Positions 1 to 8,563 of a stretch of DNA of 64,000 nucleotides are shown in pieces. The DNA is from Geomonas oryzae (GTDB taxonomy: Bacteria > Desulfobacterota > Desulfuromonadia > Geobacterales > Geobacteraceae), in NCBI RefSeq assembly GCF_004117875.1, contig NZ_RAHW01000002.1:620001-684000 (forward strand), in the 5' to 3' direction. A program made the translations under genes and the position numbers. Every line of letters begins with the position of its first letter. Within the stretch, counting starts at the first letter, position 1. A model generated the notes under the pieces. That model was given only the letters and a program-made list of their open reading frames with translations. It did no database searches and was not told the origin of the DNA.

Positions 1-1039
1 TGAATTCTGAGTTAACGTCCAACCTCTTCAATTGCCTTGATTCGCATTCAATGGTACCGCAAGCATCAACCCGCAACATCCACTTGCTTTGCCCAATGTG
101 AAAATGCACCCATCGCCCCCTCCACGGCAAGTCCCATCCGGGATCATTGGGTTGAGAACGACGCCTCACCTTCTCGAACACGCAAACCGCACCCTTTCCT
201 CCAGTATGGGTAACACTGTGAGTACGGCCAGCTAGACAAGTGCTACGAAGCAGGTCTAGGATGGTCACCCGTTCAGGCAACAAGGTGATAATTCTGGCAT
301 TCATTTTAACCAACGTAGCAACCACTTCTACCTGACGCTGCGGTGCGCTGTCTCTAAGATAGGACGGGAAGTACACTAGGCATCCAAACCCACCGTCCGC
401 CAACAAACGCACTGATGCCTTCGCGAAGTGTTGGCAATACTCTCCGGCCCATGGTGGGTCCGCAAAAACGACATCAAAGGGTCCTAATTGCTCAACGTGG
501 GGGTGCTTCATGATGTCCAAATGAATGCACTGCACACTTTCGCACGTATTGCGCACTGCATCGAGAACCCCAACGTTATAATCAACAAGAAAGACGCTGC
601 AGCGCACACGATGGATATCAAGAAGTGTCGCTATCGATGGAGTGCCCAGGCAACAGATTCTAGACGCACTGGCAAGAGCGAATCCCATCATCCTAACAAG
701 ATCACTCGCCGCCTCGAACGTGAACCGCCAGTCACCATCTAGTTGATGCGGAAGCGGAAATAGCGCCAACCGCCGCCAATACTCTGTTTCCACATCGCCT
801 TGGTCCCAATCAACTGGTCCAAAAGCACTCTCCCTATACGCGCCCGCTTCGCATTGCTCAACCCTGCCCGCCGCACTGAGCTCATCTAGCACCAGTCCGA
901 TTGCCTTCGAATCGCAGGTTGTGAGCAACATAAGCTGATCAATGGTTGCTGGTCTCGTGGCCAAAATAGACAGAACCTTGTCCACCAACATGGATCCCGA
1001 TCGACCTCTCAGACGCCCCTCAGCTATATCGGTCAACAT
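1..1039 (-). CDS. wHTH + DPPW methyltransferase-like protein (BpsA-like), partial
   Basis: The reading frame is open from an ATG at 1039 to the left edge of the window, so the C-terminus is missing. I translated it by hand. Residues 20-70 look like a winged helix (alternating short helices ending in an LDELSAAGRV-type turn). Residues 105-210 form a Rossmann methyltransferase-like core with a degenerate motif I (CLGTPSIA, 130-137), an acidic strand end at D153 and a DPPW motif at 194-197. DPPW after a winged helix is typical of N4-bis(aminopropyl)spermidine synthase-like proteins and of amino-methyltransferases on DNA, so the substrate could be a polyamine-like molecule or a base. Its start overlaps the end of the upstream ATPase gene by 7 nt, which implies translational coupling and membership in the same operon. 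What is seen: frame and motifs. What is inferred: the activity. Confidence 0.72.
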   Translation of the reverse strand, partial: MLTDIAEGRLRGRSGSMLVDKVLSILATRPATIDQLMLLTTCDSKAIGLVLDELSAAGRVEQCEAGAYRESAFGPVDWDQGDVETEYWRRLALFPLPHQLDGDWRFTFEAASDLVRMMGFALASASRICCLGTPSIATLLDIHRVRCSVFLVDYNVGVLDAVRNTCESVQCIHLDIMKHPHVEQLGPFDVVFADPPWAGEYCQHFAKASVRLLADGGFGCLVYFPSYLRDSAPQRQVEVVATLVKMNARIITLLPERVTILDLLRSTCLAGRTHSVTHTGGKGAVCVFEKVRRRSQPNDPGWDLPWRGRWVHFHIGQSKWMLRVDACGTIECESRQLKRLDVNSEF

Positions 1040-3942
1040 TGGTCTCCTTGAGCACTGCGGGGTGATCGTGCCCGCAATTGTGCGAAAAAATATTCCACTG
1101 CCTCACGCGCCTGCGAAGTAGACTGACTCACCATGTGCACTCTTGGCGCTGCTTCAGCTGCCCCCAATCGGCCCAGAGCGTAGATCGCACGCACGCGGAT
1201 TTCGTCTCGTGGATCCGATAAACAAGTGATCAAAATTGCGACCCCCTCCTTACCTCCCAATTCCGCCAGTGCATAGACTACCCGCTCACGAACATCCACA
1301 CTTACATGGAATGCACATGCCTCAAAATGACTGATTACCTCCCGCCCACCGATTGCAGTGAGTGCAATTATTGCCTCACACACAATGGCAACATCATTAG
1401 AACGTAGTAGAGCCGCTATCGATGGAAGGCACATTTCGGCTCTACGCGCCCCCGCTGTCCTAAGAGACGCTAACAGCGTATCGCGGTCCACTTCCGGTGA
1501 GCATAGAACCTCATCGAGCGCTGCATTAACATCGTCGTTTAGCGCGTACAACAGCGCCTCAGCTGCAGCGACTCTTAGGCTTGGTGGACCACAACGAAGG
1601 TCGCTTATCGCTGTCGCGTGTTCCGGCAACGATTTTGCCGCCGCCATCAGCCGCATTGCTGCCTCTCTGACTTTGGGGGAGGGGTCACGAATTGCGTCCA
1701 CGACCACAGTAGCGGCCTCAGCTTCTGGTAAAAGGTGCGCAAGTGCATAAATTGCGCTTTCCCGTACGAAGTCCACAGGATCATCAAGAGATTTCATCAC
1801 CTCAGCCACGCATTTTTCAGACGTTGTTAGATGAGCGAGCACCTCTAAGCAGGCCTCTCGAACGAGAGGAGAATCATCAGAGCGAATCAGATGGAAAAGG
1901 GTGTTATCAAATGAGATCTTGCCAATTTCACCAACAGCGAAAACGCCCCGCCGTCGGACTGCCGCCTCTTTGTCCTGAAGGCAAGTATGAATCACTTCGA
2001 CGCACACATTACCTTTAAGTACCGCTGCCACATCAGCAGCTGCGGCACGAAGGTACCCCTCCTCATTTTGCACACATTCAATCGTGAGGCGTTCGCCGTG
2101 TTTCGGGAATCGCCTTGCCACAAGACTCAAGAGCTCAGGTTTAATGGTCCGTGGCGATCGCTCCCAGAGTTTCCCAAGAACCGCACTGTCAATTGGTATC
2201 GTTGGTTGTTGAAGAAGAGCCCTTATAATGCACCGAAAAGCCCCCGCTGGAAATCGCCAGGTCTCCATTTCTGAGAGCCAAGCATTGAGCCCGACAGGAG
2301 CCGATATAAGGATGGCATCGCCATAATCTGCTTCTTTCCAGTTTGCACCAGGCCCCCCTGCAGCTGCGACAAGCCCTGTCATGGCCGTGGCTAAGGCGCG
2401 GGGATCCCCGGTTGCAGCAAGTACGAAGACCTCCTCCGGCCGAAGCGAAGGAGCCCTTCCATGGCGCGTTGCATGTTCAACTACCAATCGTATGATCTGC
2501 CGACTATCCGTCTGTGTCAGCGCAGCAACGGCTGCACTTTTCCAGTTTTGGTCGAGGTGTATGCGATCGCGAAAAAGTGACTGCGTAACAAGGAGAAGAT
2601 GCGGGGTCGGTACACTTTGCTTAAGGTTAGCCTGGTAGTTCGCAGCAACCGCTGCAGGCAGGTATTCATCGCTCGCTCCCCATCGTGTAACTGCACGGTC
2701 CAGAAAACGAACCTCCTCCTCGTCCTGGACGGTATGCCTCAGACCAAAGACCGCCGCAGCCAGCGAATCATGTGCAAGCCTGATCTGGCCCGCACGGGGT
2801 TCCTCAATGAGCCTGAGGGCCTTCAACAGCCGCGTTATCCTAATTACATCCTCAAGAGGAAAAGCTGGAAGGGACTGCGCTAACTTCTCAAATCTCACCT
2901 CACCATCCCGTTGGCAAAGGTCAGAAAGAACATACAGGCCAAAAACAGCATCATCAGCGAATGGGGGGTCGGCGTTGCGAATGGCCGAGGCCACAACGTT
3001 GCCAACTATGCCGGATAAGTCACCAAGCGCTTCTAGGTCCCGAACAGAAACAGCCTTCCCACGGGCTTTACTGAGTTCCGCAAGAGGTCTGCAGCAGGCA
3101 TGAAGGGCAACTGGCCACACTGTCCCCGATATCCCACTCAACCGACGAATGACGGTTGCAAGGAGCTTGTTGGAAAATGCTGCACCGAATCCTTTTAGAG
3201 CTACATCAACGAATTTACTTGCGTCTGCAGGTTCAAGGCCGGAAATCGCGACGATTCCAGAAGTAACACTCGGAAACGGTCCAGCGAGTACGATGAGATG
3301 GTGTAGGAACTCCTGACGGATCGCTACGGCGGCGCATACGCCGTTACGAGCAGGCGTTGCAGCAGCTCTAACCAGAGTCTCTAGGAGGAGAATTGCACTT
3401 CCTGTCTCAGATCCGAAGAACAGGTGCTCAGTCTGGTCGATAAGCAGAGCGAGGCGAGTATTCGCCAGCCGCGCCAACTCATGGAGTGCAGTAGCAGCCT
3501 GGAAAGAAGACCATTCCTTCCGGTCCTCGCCCCTGTGGCCAACATGAGCCTGCACAATTGCCACTGTTGAACTGTTCTTTATATACCCAGTACTTTGTTC
3601 AATCGTCCGTTGTTGAAGCCCAAGGCGCTCGAGAACACTCGAGACACCCAATCCCAGATCCGTGGCCACCTCAAGAAGCAATTCCTCGGTAGTTAGGTCT
3701 GCCGAGGCAACGACTACAACAGGGTGCCAACCCTCGTTCTGCAGGCGCGTCACAAGGGCTCCCCGCAAGAGCGTACTCTTGCCAACACCTATAGCTCCTG
3801 CCGCAACGGCAAACCCTGCCTGTGTATTACACAGTCGTTGGACTATCCTATCCACCAGGACCGATCTGTCGGCAGCCACGCCACGCAAATCATCGTTTAA
3901 AGGTGAAAAAGGGTTAAATGGATTTTCCATCCGCCACCTCAT
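1033..3942 (-). CDS. STAND-like P-loop ATPase with C-terminal HEAT repeats
   Basis: This 969-residue protein has a clear Walker A (GAIGVGKST, residues 49-57) and a Walker B-like strand reading LLIDQTEH near 163-170, in the DxxE style of STAND/AAA ATPases. A helical middle region follows. From about residue 640 to the end there are repeated 30-residue units of the type VREAAMRLMAA, VRRRGVFAVGEIG and IRVRAIYALGRLG, which are HEAT/PBS-lyase repeats. In conflict systems this layout is that of a sensor: the repeat scaffold binds a trigger and the ATPase changes state. No effector domain is present in the protein itself, so the enzymes encoded by its operon partners are the likely output. An internal ATG at 3930 follows GAGGTGG and could be the true start. 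The N-terminus starts NPFNPFSPLN, a common lead-in of AAA ATPases of the ExeA/Orc type. Confidence 0.8.
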   Translation of the reverse strand: MRWRMENPFNPFSPLNDDLRGVAADRSVLVDRIVQRLCNTQAGFAVAAGAIGVGKSTLLRGALVTRLQNEGWHPVVVVASADLTTEELLLEVATDLGLGVSSVLERLGLQQRTIEQSTGYIKNSSTVAIVQAHVGHRGEDRKEWSSFQAATALHELARLANTRLALLIDQTEHLFFGSETGSAILLLETLVRAAATPARNGVCAAVAIRQEFLHHLIVLAGPFPSVTSGIVAISGLEPADASKFVDVALKGFGAAFSNKLLATVIRRLSGISGTVWPVALHACCRPLAELSKARGKAVSVRDLEALGDLSGIVGNVVASAIRNADPPFADDAVFGLYVLSDLCQRDGEVRFEKLAQSLPAFPLEDVIRITRLLKALRLIEEPRAGQIRLAHDSLAAAVFGLRHTVQDEEEVRFLDRAVTRWGASDEYLPAAVAANYQANLKQSVPTPHLLLVTQSLFRDRIHLDQNWKSAAVAALTQTDSRQIIRLVVEHATRHGRAPSLRPEEVFVLAATGDPRALATAMTGLVAAAGGPGANWKEADYGDAILISAPVGLNAWLSEMETWRFPAGAFRCIIRALLQQPTIPIDSAVLGKLWERSPRTIKPELLSLVARRFPKHGERLTIECVQNEEGYLRAAAADVAAVLKGNVCVEVIHTCLQDKEAAVRRRGVFAVGEIGKISFDNTLFHLIRSDDSPLVREACLEVLAHLTTSEKCVAEVMKSLDDPVDFVRESAIYALAHLLPEAEAATVVVDAIRDPSPKVREAAMRLMAAAKSLPEHATAISDLRCGPPSLRVAAAEALLYALNDDVNAALDEVLCSPEVDRDTLLASLRTAGARRAEMCLPSIAALLRSNDVAIVCEAIIALTAIGGREVISHFEACAFHVSVDVRERVVYALAELGGKEGVAILITCLSDPRDEIRVRAIYALGRLGAAEAAPRVHMVSQSTSQAREAVEYFFAQLRARSPRSAQGDQC

Positions 3943-4009
3943 GTTTCACGCTCGAAGCACCTTCCCTAGCAAAGATGTTTAACACAGCATCAAGACTACT
4001 TGCGACTGC

Positions 4010-4558
4010 CTATCTCCGTTGACCTTCACGAATGCGCCTAGAGATCCTCAAGTAAATCTCACGAAGTTTGTCGCCCGCTAATAAACCCGTTACTCCCAAC
4101 ATCGCTGGTATGCCTATTGCCACAGTGGCCGGATCGCCAACCTGCCATAGGGCGACCGACCCTGAAACAGCGGAAATCATCGTAGCTAGGTCGCGGAAGG
4201 TGTGCCGCAGCACACTAGGGATATCTTCTTGTTCTTTTATGGCATTGAGCGAGACCGTGACCTGCTTCAGGGATAGCGGCTCAGCTAGAAGGTCTTCGAC
4301 CAGAGCAACTGTGTCTCGGGCAAGTGAGGCAGCTTCGCTCTTTGACAAAGACGCTACTTCACGCGAGAGTGAAGCCCCCATTCCAAGAGCGTCCACGAGT
4401 ACCTCGTCATTACAGAGAATCTGCGCTATCCGTACCCCCTCCGTATTTGTAATCGCACCTACGTCCTGTTCGCTGCTTGTTGTACCTTGGGAAAGAGTAG
4501 ACGCTTGGGTAACAATGACGTTTTTCGACCCATTTATGTTACCAATACGCTGCTTCAT
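4010..4558 (-). CDS. small operon protein with NINGS-type N-terminus and hydrophobic C-terminal segment
   Basis: I recognise no family over the whole length (182 aa). It begins with QRIGNINGSKNVIVTQAS, a beta-rich GNINGSxNVxxxQ motif that I associate with N-termini of proteins linked to NTPase-dependent bacterial conflict systems. The middle (about residues 45-125) is helical and acidic. Residues around 135-160 (SVALWQVGDPATVAIGIPAM and the following LGVTGLLAG) are hydrophobic enough for one membrane-associated or buried helix pair, followed by a very basic tail (RISRRIREGQRR). The gene starts in an ATGA overlap with the gene before it, so it is made together with the phosphoribosyltransferase fusion and the ATPase. 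It may be an adaptor or a membrane-acting effector of that operon; this is inference. Confidence 0.65.
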   Translation of the reverse strand: MKQRIGNINGSKNVIVTQASTLSQGTTSSEQDVGAITNTEGVRIAQILCNDEVLVDALGMGASLSREVASLSKSEAASLARDTVALVEDLLAEPLSLKQVTVSLNAIKEQEDIPSVLRHTFRDLATMISAVSGSVALWQVGDPATVAIGIPAMLGVTGLLAGDKLREIYLRISRRIREGQRR

Positions 4559-5895
4559 TTAATCACCTCGTTCTTGTAGTTAGGAACTATCTCCGAGTGA
4601 TTCTCTTGCGTTAGTGGTCCGCGAGTAACAAACATTATGGTACGAGGGACAAAGTAGTCCACGATGCTGGGGCTGACGTCAACGGCTCGCGGCTCCCTCA
4701 TCTCCATGAGATAAAAACCATTCTTCGCAAAAGTATTAATGTAGGTGGATAACGGTCTATGGTATTCTGTGAGCGCCAGGTCTCCTAGTCTCTTCCCAAA
4801 GGTGTGTTCGTCAAAGTAACTCGGCAAAAGTGAGAAGGAAACAGATAGATTTGCTGGCGATATGCATTTTCGCGCTCGCCACTGCGACTCGTTGAACTGA
4901 AAGGCAGGGTGAAGAACTGTCCACACTTGCAGTGAGTTCGGGGCACTGCATTTTGCCGCCAACTCGACAACACCCTCGAATTCGTGTGTCGAGTTAAGGA
5001 CCATGCAGCAGGCTACCAAATCAAATTTGCCTCGGTTTAAATCTGGAGGCAGTGTGGTAAATGAAACGTTGTCCGCGTCGTTTTTCTTCCTCGCAAGATC
5101 AATCGCCTCCTCAGATGGATCGTACCCAACGACATTGTCCGCGTACTTTGCCATTGCTTTAGTAAGGTTCCCAGCTCCGCATCCCAAGTCCAGGATATTA
5201 AGGAAATGATTCGAGCGTGCAATCTCGAGAATCGGCTCATAAATCAGCTCGGAGCGCAAAGTTTTGGCCCGATCATCATCAGCATGGAATTGCTCGAACG
5301 CGGCAATTGGGAAAGCGTTGGGCAGCAAAGGCCCTTTGGCAGGAAGGCATGCTAAATCCCCCGCGTCCCGCTCTCCGAGGTCAGGGATAACAAGGCCATC
5401 AAGATTCTCCTCCTCTGTAGAAACGCCCTCCAAGGACACTTCCTCGGTTCTCAAACTTCCCCTCACGTCGCGAGCAGCTGTTATCACACAAGCGACGTGC
5501 TTACGCGCTCCGTACCGATCCCGAGCTAACCGCGCAGCTCGTTCGATCGTGCCGCCAGTGCCAGCAACTGGATCCAAGAACAAAATAACCTCAGGTTGAA
5601 TCCCCTGAGGCAAACTCTCGTAAATAACCTTTCGGCCCTCTCCCTCTCTTGCAATTTGAACTAGACCAACAGCTGCAGATCTGAATACTTTTGCAAAGGC
5701 CGGGTACATGAGCAGTCCGCCGCGAAGGATAGGAATCAACAAAACCTTATTTTCCGGGAAGACTCTGAGCTGTTCGTGTAGCCTCAAAGCAAGGTTAGTC
5801 GACAATGCTATGACAACATCCCGAACTGCTGCATCACCGAGGTTCGGCTCGCGAAGCAACTGGTACATCGGGTCAATTCCTAGACTTTCGTTCAT
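4555..5895 (-). CDS. uracil phosphoribosyltransferase-like / SAM methyltransferase fusion
   Basis: Two enzyme domains are joined in 446 residues. The N-terminal half follows the uracil phosphoribosyltransferase layout: PILRGG at 55-60, the PRPP loop DPVAGTGGT at 108-116, and a late VIPDLGERDAGD segment near 169-180 that matches the uracil-binding PGLGDAGD loop of Upp. The C-terminal half is a class I SAM-dependent methyltransferase with motif I LDLGCGAGN at 235-243 and an acidic D at the end of strand 2 (VVGYDPSEEA). The expected chemistry is attachment of ribose-5-phosphate from PRPP to a base, or release of it, coupled to methyl transfer to that base or nucleotide. A cellular Upp would be about 210 residues and unfused. 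The start overlaps the radical SAM gene by 4 nt and the stop overlaps the next start by 4 nt. The fusion and its genetic setting suggest a specialised modified nucleotide rather than pyrimidine salvage. Confidence 0.8.
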   Translation of the reverse strand: MNESLGIDPMYQLLREPNLGDAAVRDVVIALSTNLALRLHEQLRVFPENKVLLIPILRGGLLMYPAFAKVFRSAAVGLVQIAREGEGRKVIYESLPQGIQPEVILFLDPVAGTGGTIERAARLARDRYGARKHVACVITAARDVRGSLRTEEVSLEGVSTEEENLDGLVIPDLGERDAGDLACLPAKGPLLPNAFPIAAFEQFHADDDRAKTLRSELIYEPILEIARSNHFLNILDLGCGAGNLTKAMAKYADNVVGYDPSEEAIDLARKKNDADNVSFTTLPPDLNRGKFDLVACCMVLNSTHEFEGVVELAAKCSAPNSLQVWTVLHPAFQFNESQWRARKCISPANLSVSFSLLPSYFDEHTFGKRLGDLALTEYHRPLSTYINTFAKNGFYLMEMREPRAVDVSPSIVDYFVPRTIMFVTRGPLTQENHSEIVPNYKNEVIK

Positions 5896-7181
5896 TGTAA
5901 GTCCCTTCCCAAAGCCTGGATAGCTTCTAGCTGTAAATCAGCAAAACTCGCAGCTTGTAACTGGTCTAAGATAACATGCCGCGTCAAAGGATTTGCGAGG
6001 CCACTATTTATTAGGGCCTTAAGTGCTATTGCTGTCACGAATCCGCATATTCGAGCGTCAGATAACAGGGTCTCTACAAGAGAGCAGACATCGTTCCTTC
6101 GCAACGCATCGGCAACTAAGGAAGGGGCCACGGGTTGCAGGGTTTCACATAACCAGTAGGGTCCTTCTGAAAGCAACACGCGGGTAATTGGATCTCCATA
6201 GAACCACTTCAGTGACTCTGCGAATGTATGAGTCCGAATATTGCAGCGCCGATCCGGTGCGGTAGCCGTGAAGACATGCAACGAGCCGTCATAGTCAAGG
6301 GTTATGGAAACACCGTCGTACGGGTAGTACTTTGCCTTGACGGCGTCATTGATAGCTCGACTCAAGACCAACCTCTCAGGTGAATCTTCAAATGGGGCGA
6401 AGTACTGTTGCAGTGATAGAGTCCGATCGGCGAGTTTCTTCTGCAGTTGTGAGCCTTTTCCTGTGAATCTCAGAACATTGAAAGTGACAGGCAGCGTGAC
6501 ATGCCCAGGCAAAGATATGACCTTGTTGCAGGAATCGCGTGACGAGATGCCACCGCCCAGGGCGTCAGCCAGAGCCTCGACTGACCGGTCATCCTCAAGA
6601 ATAAGGCCTCGAAAGCCCAACTCGATATGGTCGCGAAAGGGTAACCAAGCGTGAACAAGATTAACATAAGCCTCTAGTGGTACCGGGTTAAACGCGGTCA
6701 TGTGGAACTTATCAATGCTAGCTCTAATTATCAGGCGGGGAGATGAAGGATTACGACGACTCGCGCTGCAAATTTGTTTAAGAATGCGTTTGGTTACTTC
6801 TGACGCCCCAGCCCAGTTCGCTGCCGTGTCGATTTCAATGTACGGACAGTGGGCTTTTTGTAGGAGCTGTAAAAGAGAGTCCAACTCCAAAAAAGGCTCC
6901 CCGCCACCGGAGATAGTGATTTTAGCGGGTGTAGAATCTATTATATACTGGAGAGCTAGTTCAATGTCGACGTCTTCGAGACGCATTCTGGCCCCAGAAG
7001 TATTTGAGCCATCCGAGGAATACATGCAATGATCGCAGACGACGTCGCATATTCTAGTAAGATGAACATAGAAGTGGGCCCCACGATTGGGCGGCTCGTA
7101 AGTGTATGACATCGGCAGAGCGAGCAGTGCCATCCGAAACGATCGGGGGGTGTCAAAACACGATGTCAGGGCGGAAGTCAA
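5892..7181 (-). CDS. radical SAM enzyme, first gene of the five-gene operon
   Basis: The iron-sulphur motif CxxxCxxC is at C45, C49 and C52 (ICDVVCDHCMYSS) and a GGGEP SAM-binding motif is at 92-96, so this is a radical SAM protein of 429 residues. After the barrel the C-terminal third (about 310-429) is helical and looks HEAT-like or like a substrate-binding cap. No SPASM-type cysteine cluster is evident. It is not a viperin: the flanking signature of viperins is absent. The start is a TTG at 7181 preceded by a strong AGGAGGT ribosome site with 7-nt spacing; no better ATG is placed as well. Its stop overlaps the next start (ATGA), so its product is expected to work with the phosphoribosyltransferase-methyltransferase fusion. 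The substrate is unknown; a base, nucleotide or peptide is possible. Confidence 0.82.
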   Translation of the reverse strand: MTSALTSCFDTPRSFRMALLALPMSYTYEPPNRGAHFYVHLTRICDVVCDHCMYSSDGSNTSGARMRLEDVDIELALQYIIDSTPAKITISGGGEPFLELDSLLQLLQKAHCPYIEIDTAANWAGASEVTKRILKQICSASRRNPSSPRLIIRASIDKFHMTAFNPVPLEAYVNLVHAWLPFRDHIELGFRGLILEDDRSVEALADALGGGISSRDSCNKVISLPGHVTLPVTFNVLRFTGKGSQLQKKLADRTLSLQQYFAPFEDSPERLVLSRAINDAVKAKYYPYDGVSITLDYDGSLHVFTATAPDRRCNIRTHTFAESLKWFYGDPITRVLLSEGPYWLCETLQPVAPSLVADALRRNDVCSLVETLLSDARICGFVTAIALKALINSGLANPLTRHVILDQLQAASFADLQLEAIQALGRDLQ

Positions 7182-7327
7182 TTCACCACCTCCTGGAACA
7201 TGTGAAATCAGAGCAATGGGCTATCCTGCAACAAAATAGAATGCCTATAAGCGTTACTAGAGGAGCCCTTCATCCTCAACAAGGTCATTATTAGAATACA
7301 CTAGCTCATATATCTGATTGGGCTCCG

Positions 7328-8281
7328 TCAGTATGTTACTAACCCATGTGATTTCAAAAGCGCGTCCAATTGAGGTGTTACAACTGGGGCCGGCAAATCA
7401 AGTTGCCTTACAAGCCGAATGATGCGCCCTTCTCTCGCCTGGGTATTGCTAGCCATGGAAATCATGCCGGTGCCATGTTTTTCTCTCCACCTCGATAAGA
7501 AAACTAGTTCTGCAGATGACGATTGCACTAATTCCGCATCAAGGGTGCAGATCAGTTTCAAAACTATCTCCCCAAAACCAACGACACCTCGAAGGCTGAT
7601 CTTGACGTTGCCATTCGAGGTTTGGGGAACATAGCTTGGTACTTCTTTCACCCCCAACGAGGCAGACGTGAGGGTTAAATACTCTGCCTGAGCGTCCAGG
7701 AATGCTGTAGAAGTGGTGCCTCCTGAGTGCACTAAAGCATTTCTTAGCTCTTTAAAGTAACGGTAACACTTAAGGAGGTCCTCAAGATGAGGCTTTGAAT
7801 ACTTCAGGTTCCTGCATAGAACAGGATAAAAAGCTCCAATCATGGTCTGAGACAGCGTTCCATTAATAGAAGCAATACCATACCCAACCCCCTTTGTTGG
7901 AGAACCAGCTGTGAGAGTTGTAGGGAATTGAAATGATTTTGCAAGATTGGTTGGTTGTCCCAATTCAACCAAAGCACCTTCACACCATGTTTCATAAAGT
8001 GCACAAAATTCTACTAGTAGGAATCTTGCAAATTCCTGCTGTTGATCTTCCCAAGATGTATTCAAACAAGCACGATGAAGATTAGCACCTTTGATGCCAC
8101 TTCCTGCCACAAACCTTCCAGAGACCTCAGCATGAGAAGCCGACGGATTGACTTGAAGGTAGCCAGTCACTTGCCACCGCAGGTTCCATATTGCTGCTGC
8201 AGTGGGCCACACAAAGTCGAAGACATTTGTCAGTCGAGCGGCGACACGCTTCGATGTAAGAAGAAATAGTTTCTCTCTCAT
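7328..8281 (-). CDS. HEPN-like protein with RNALVH motif
   Basis: I do not recognise a named family for this 317-residue protein. It has long helices and a KELRNALVHSGG segment carrying the Rx4H motif (R and H at 180 and 185 counting from the ATG used here), the active-site signature of HEPN ribonucleases. A C-terminal domain of about 110 residues follows (GNVKISLRGVVGFGEIVLKLI). The frame extends 15 codons upstream to a TTG at 8326; I prefer the ATG at 8279-8281 because GGGGGCGGG lies directly before it, although the spacing is short. It stands alone, 146 nt from the radical SAM operon and 282 nt from the SNF2 helicase gene, so it could be the tail of either unit or an orphan toxin-like gene. 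Confidence 0.6.
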   Translation of the reverse strand: MREKLFLLTSKRVAARLTNVFDFVWPTAAAIWNLRWQVTGYLQVNPSASHAEVSGRFVAGSGIKGANLHRACLNTSWEDQQQEFARFLLVEFCALYETWCEGALVELGQPTNLAKSFQFPTTLTAGSPTKGVGYGIASINGTLSQTMIGAFYPVLCRNLKYSKPHLEDLLKCYRYFKELRNALVHSGGTTSTAFLDAQAEYLTLTSASLGVKEVPSYVPQTSNGNVKISLRGVVGFGEIVLKLICTLDAELVQSSSAELVFLSRWREKHGTGMISMASNTQAREGRIIRLVRQLDLPAPVVTPQLDALLKSHGLVTY

Positions 8282-8515
8282 CCCGCCCCCAATCTTGAAA
8301 TAACAGACACATGCCAACGAATCCAAGCTTTTGCGACGCTAAGCCACCGCATGGGGGGTGGTTGAACCGATCCGGATTCGGCTCTCACAGGCCATCCCAA
8401 ACTTGAGAATTCGTCCGCCGGCTGATAATACTGGGTTTATGAGAGAAATACAATAGGGTGTAGTTCTCAGTTTTGTCCTCCTTTTAGCCGAGGTGCGGGG
8501 TCCGTTGGTTTACAA

Positions 8516-8529
8516 ATGCCTACAGGCAT
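8516..8529 (-). terminator. weak hairpin after the SNF2 helicase gene
   Basis: ATGCC-TACA-GGCAT forms a 5-bp stem about 35 nt past the helicase stop on the minus strand, followed by a short TTTGT run. The rest of the 8282-8563 gap shows an imperfect palindrome CCGATCCGGATTCGG near 8371 and nothing else. The stem is too short to be convincing as an intrinsic terminator. Confidence 0.2.
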
Positions 8530-8563
8530 CAAAGCACTTAGTATTTAATAATTTATTACTAAT

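Noticed and set aside
5892-7181. Viperin-type radical SAM (ddhNTP synthase)
   Set aside because: CxxxCxxC is present but the surrounding viperin signature and the nucleotide kinase neighbour are missing.
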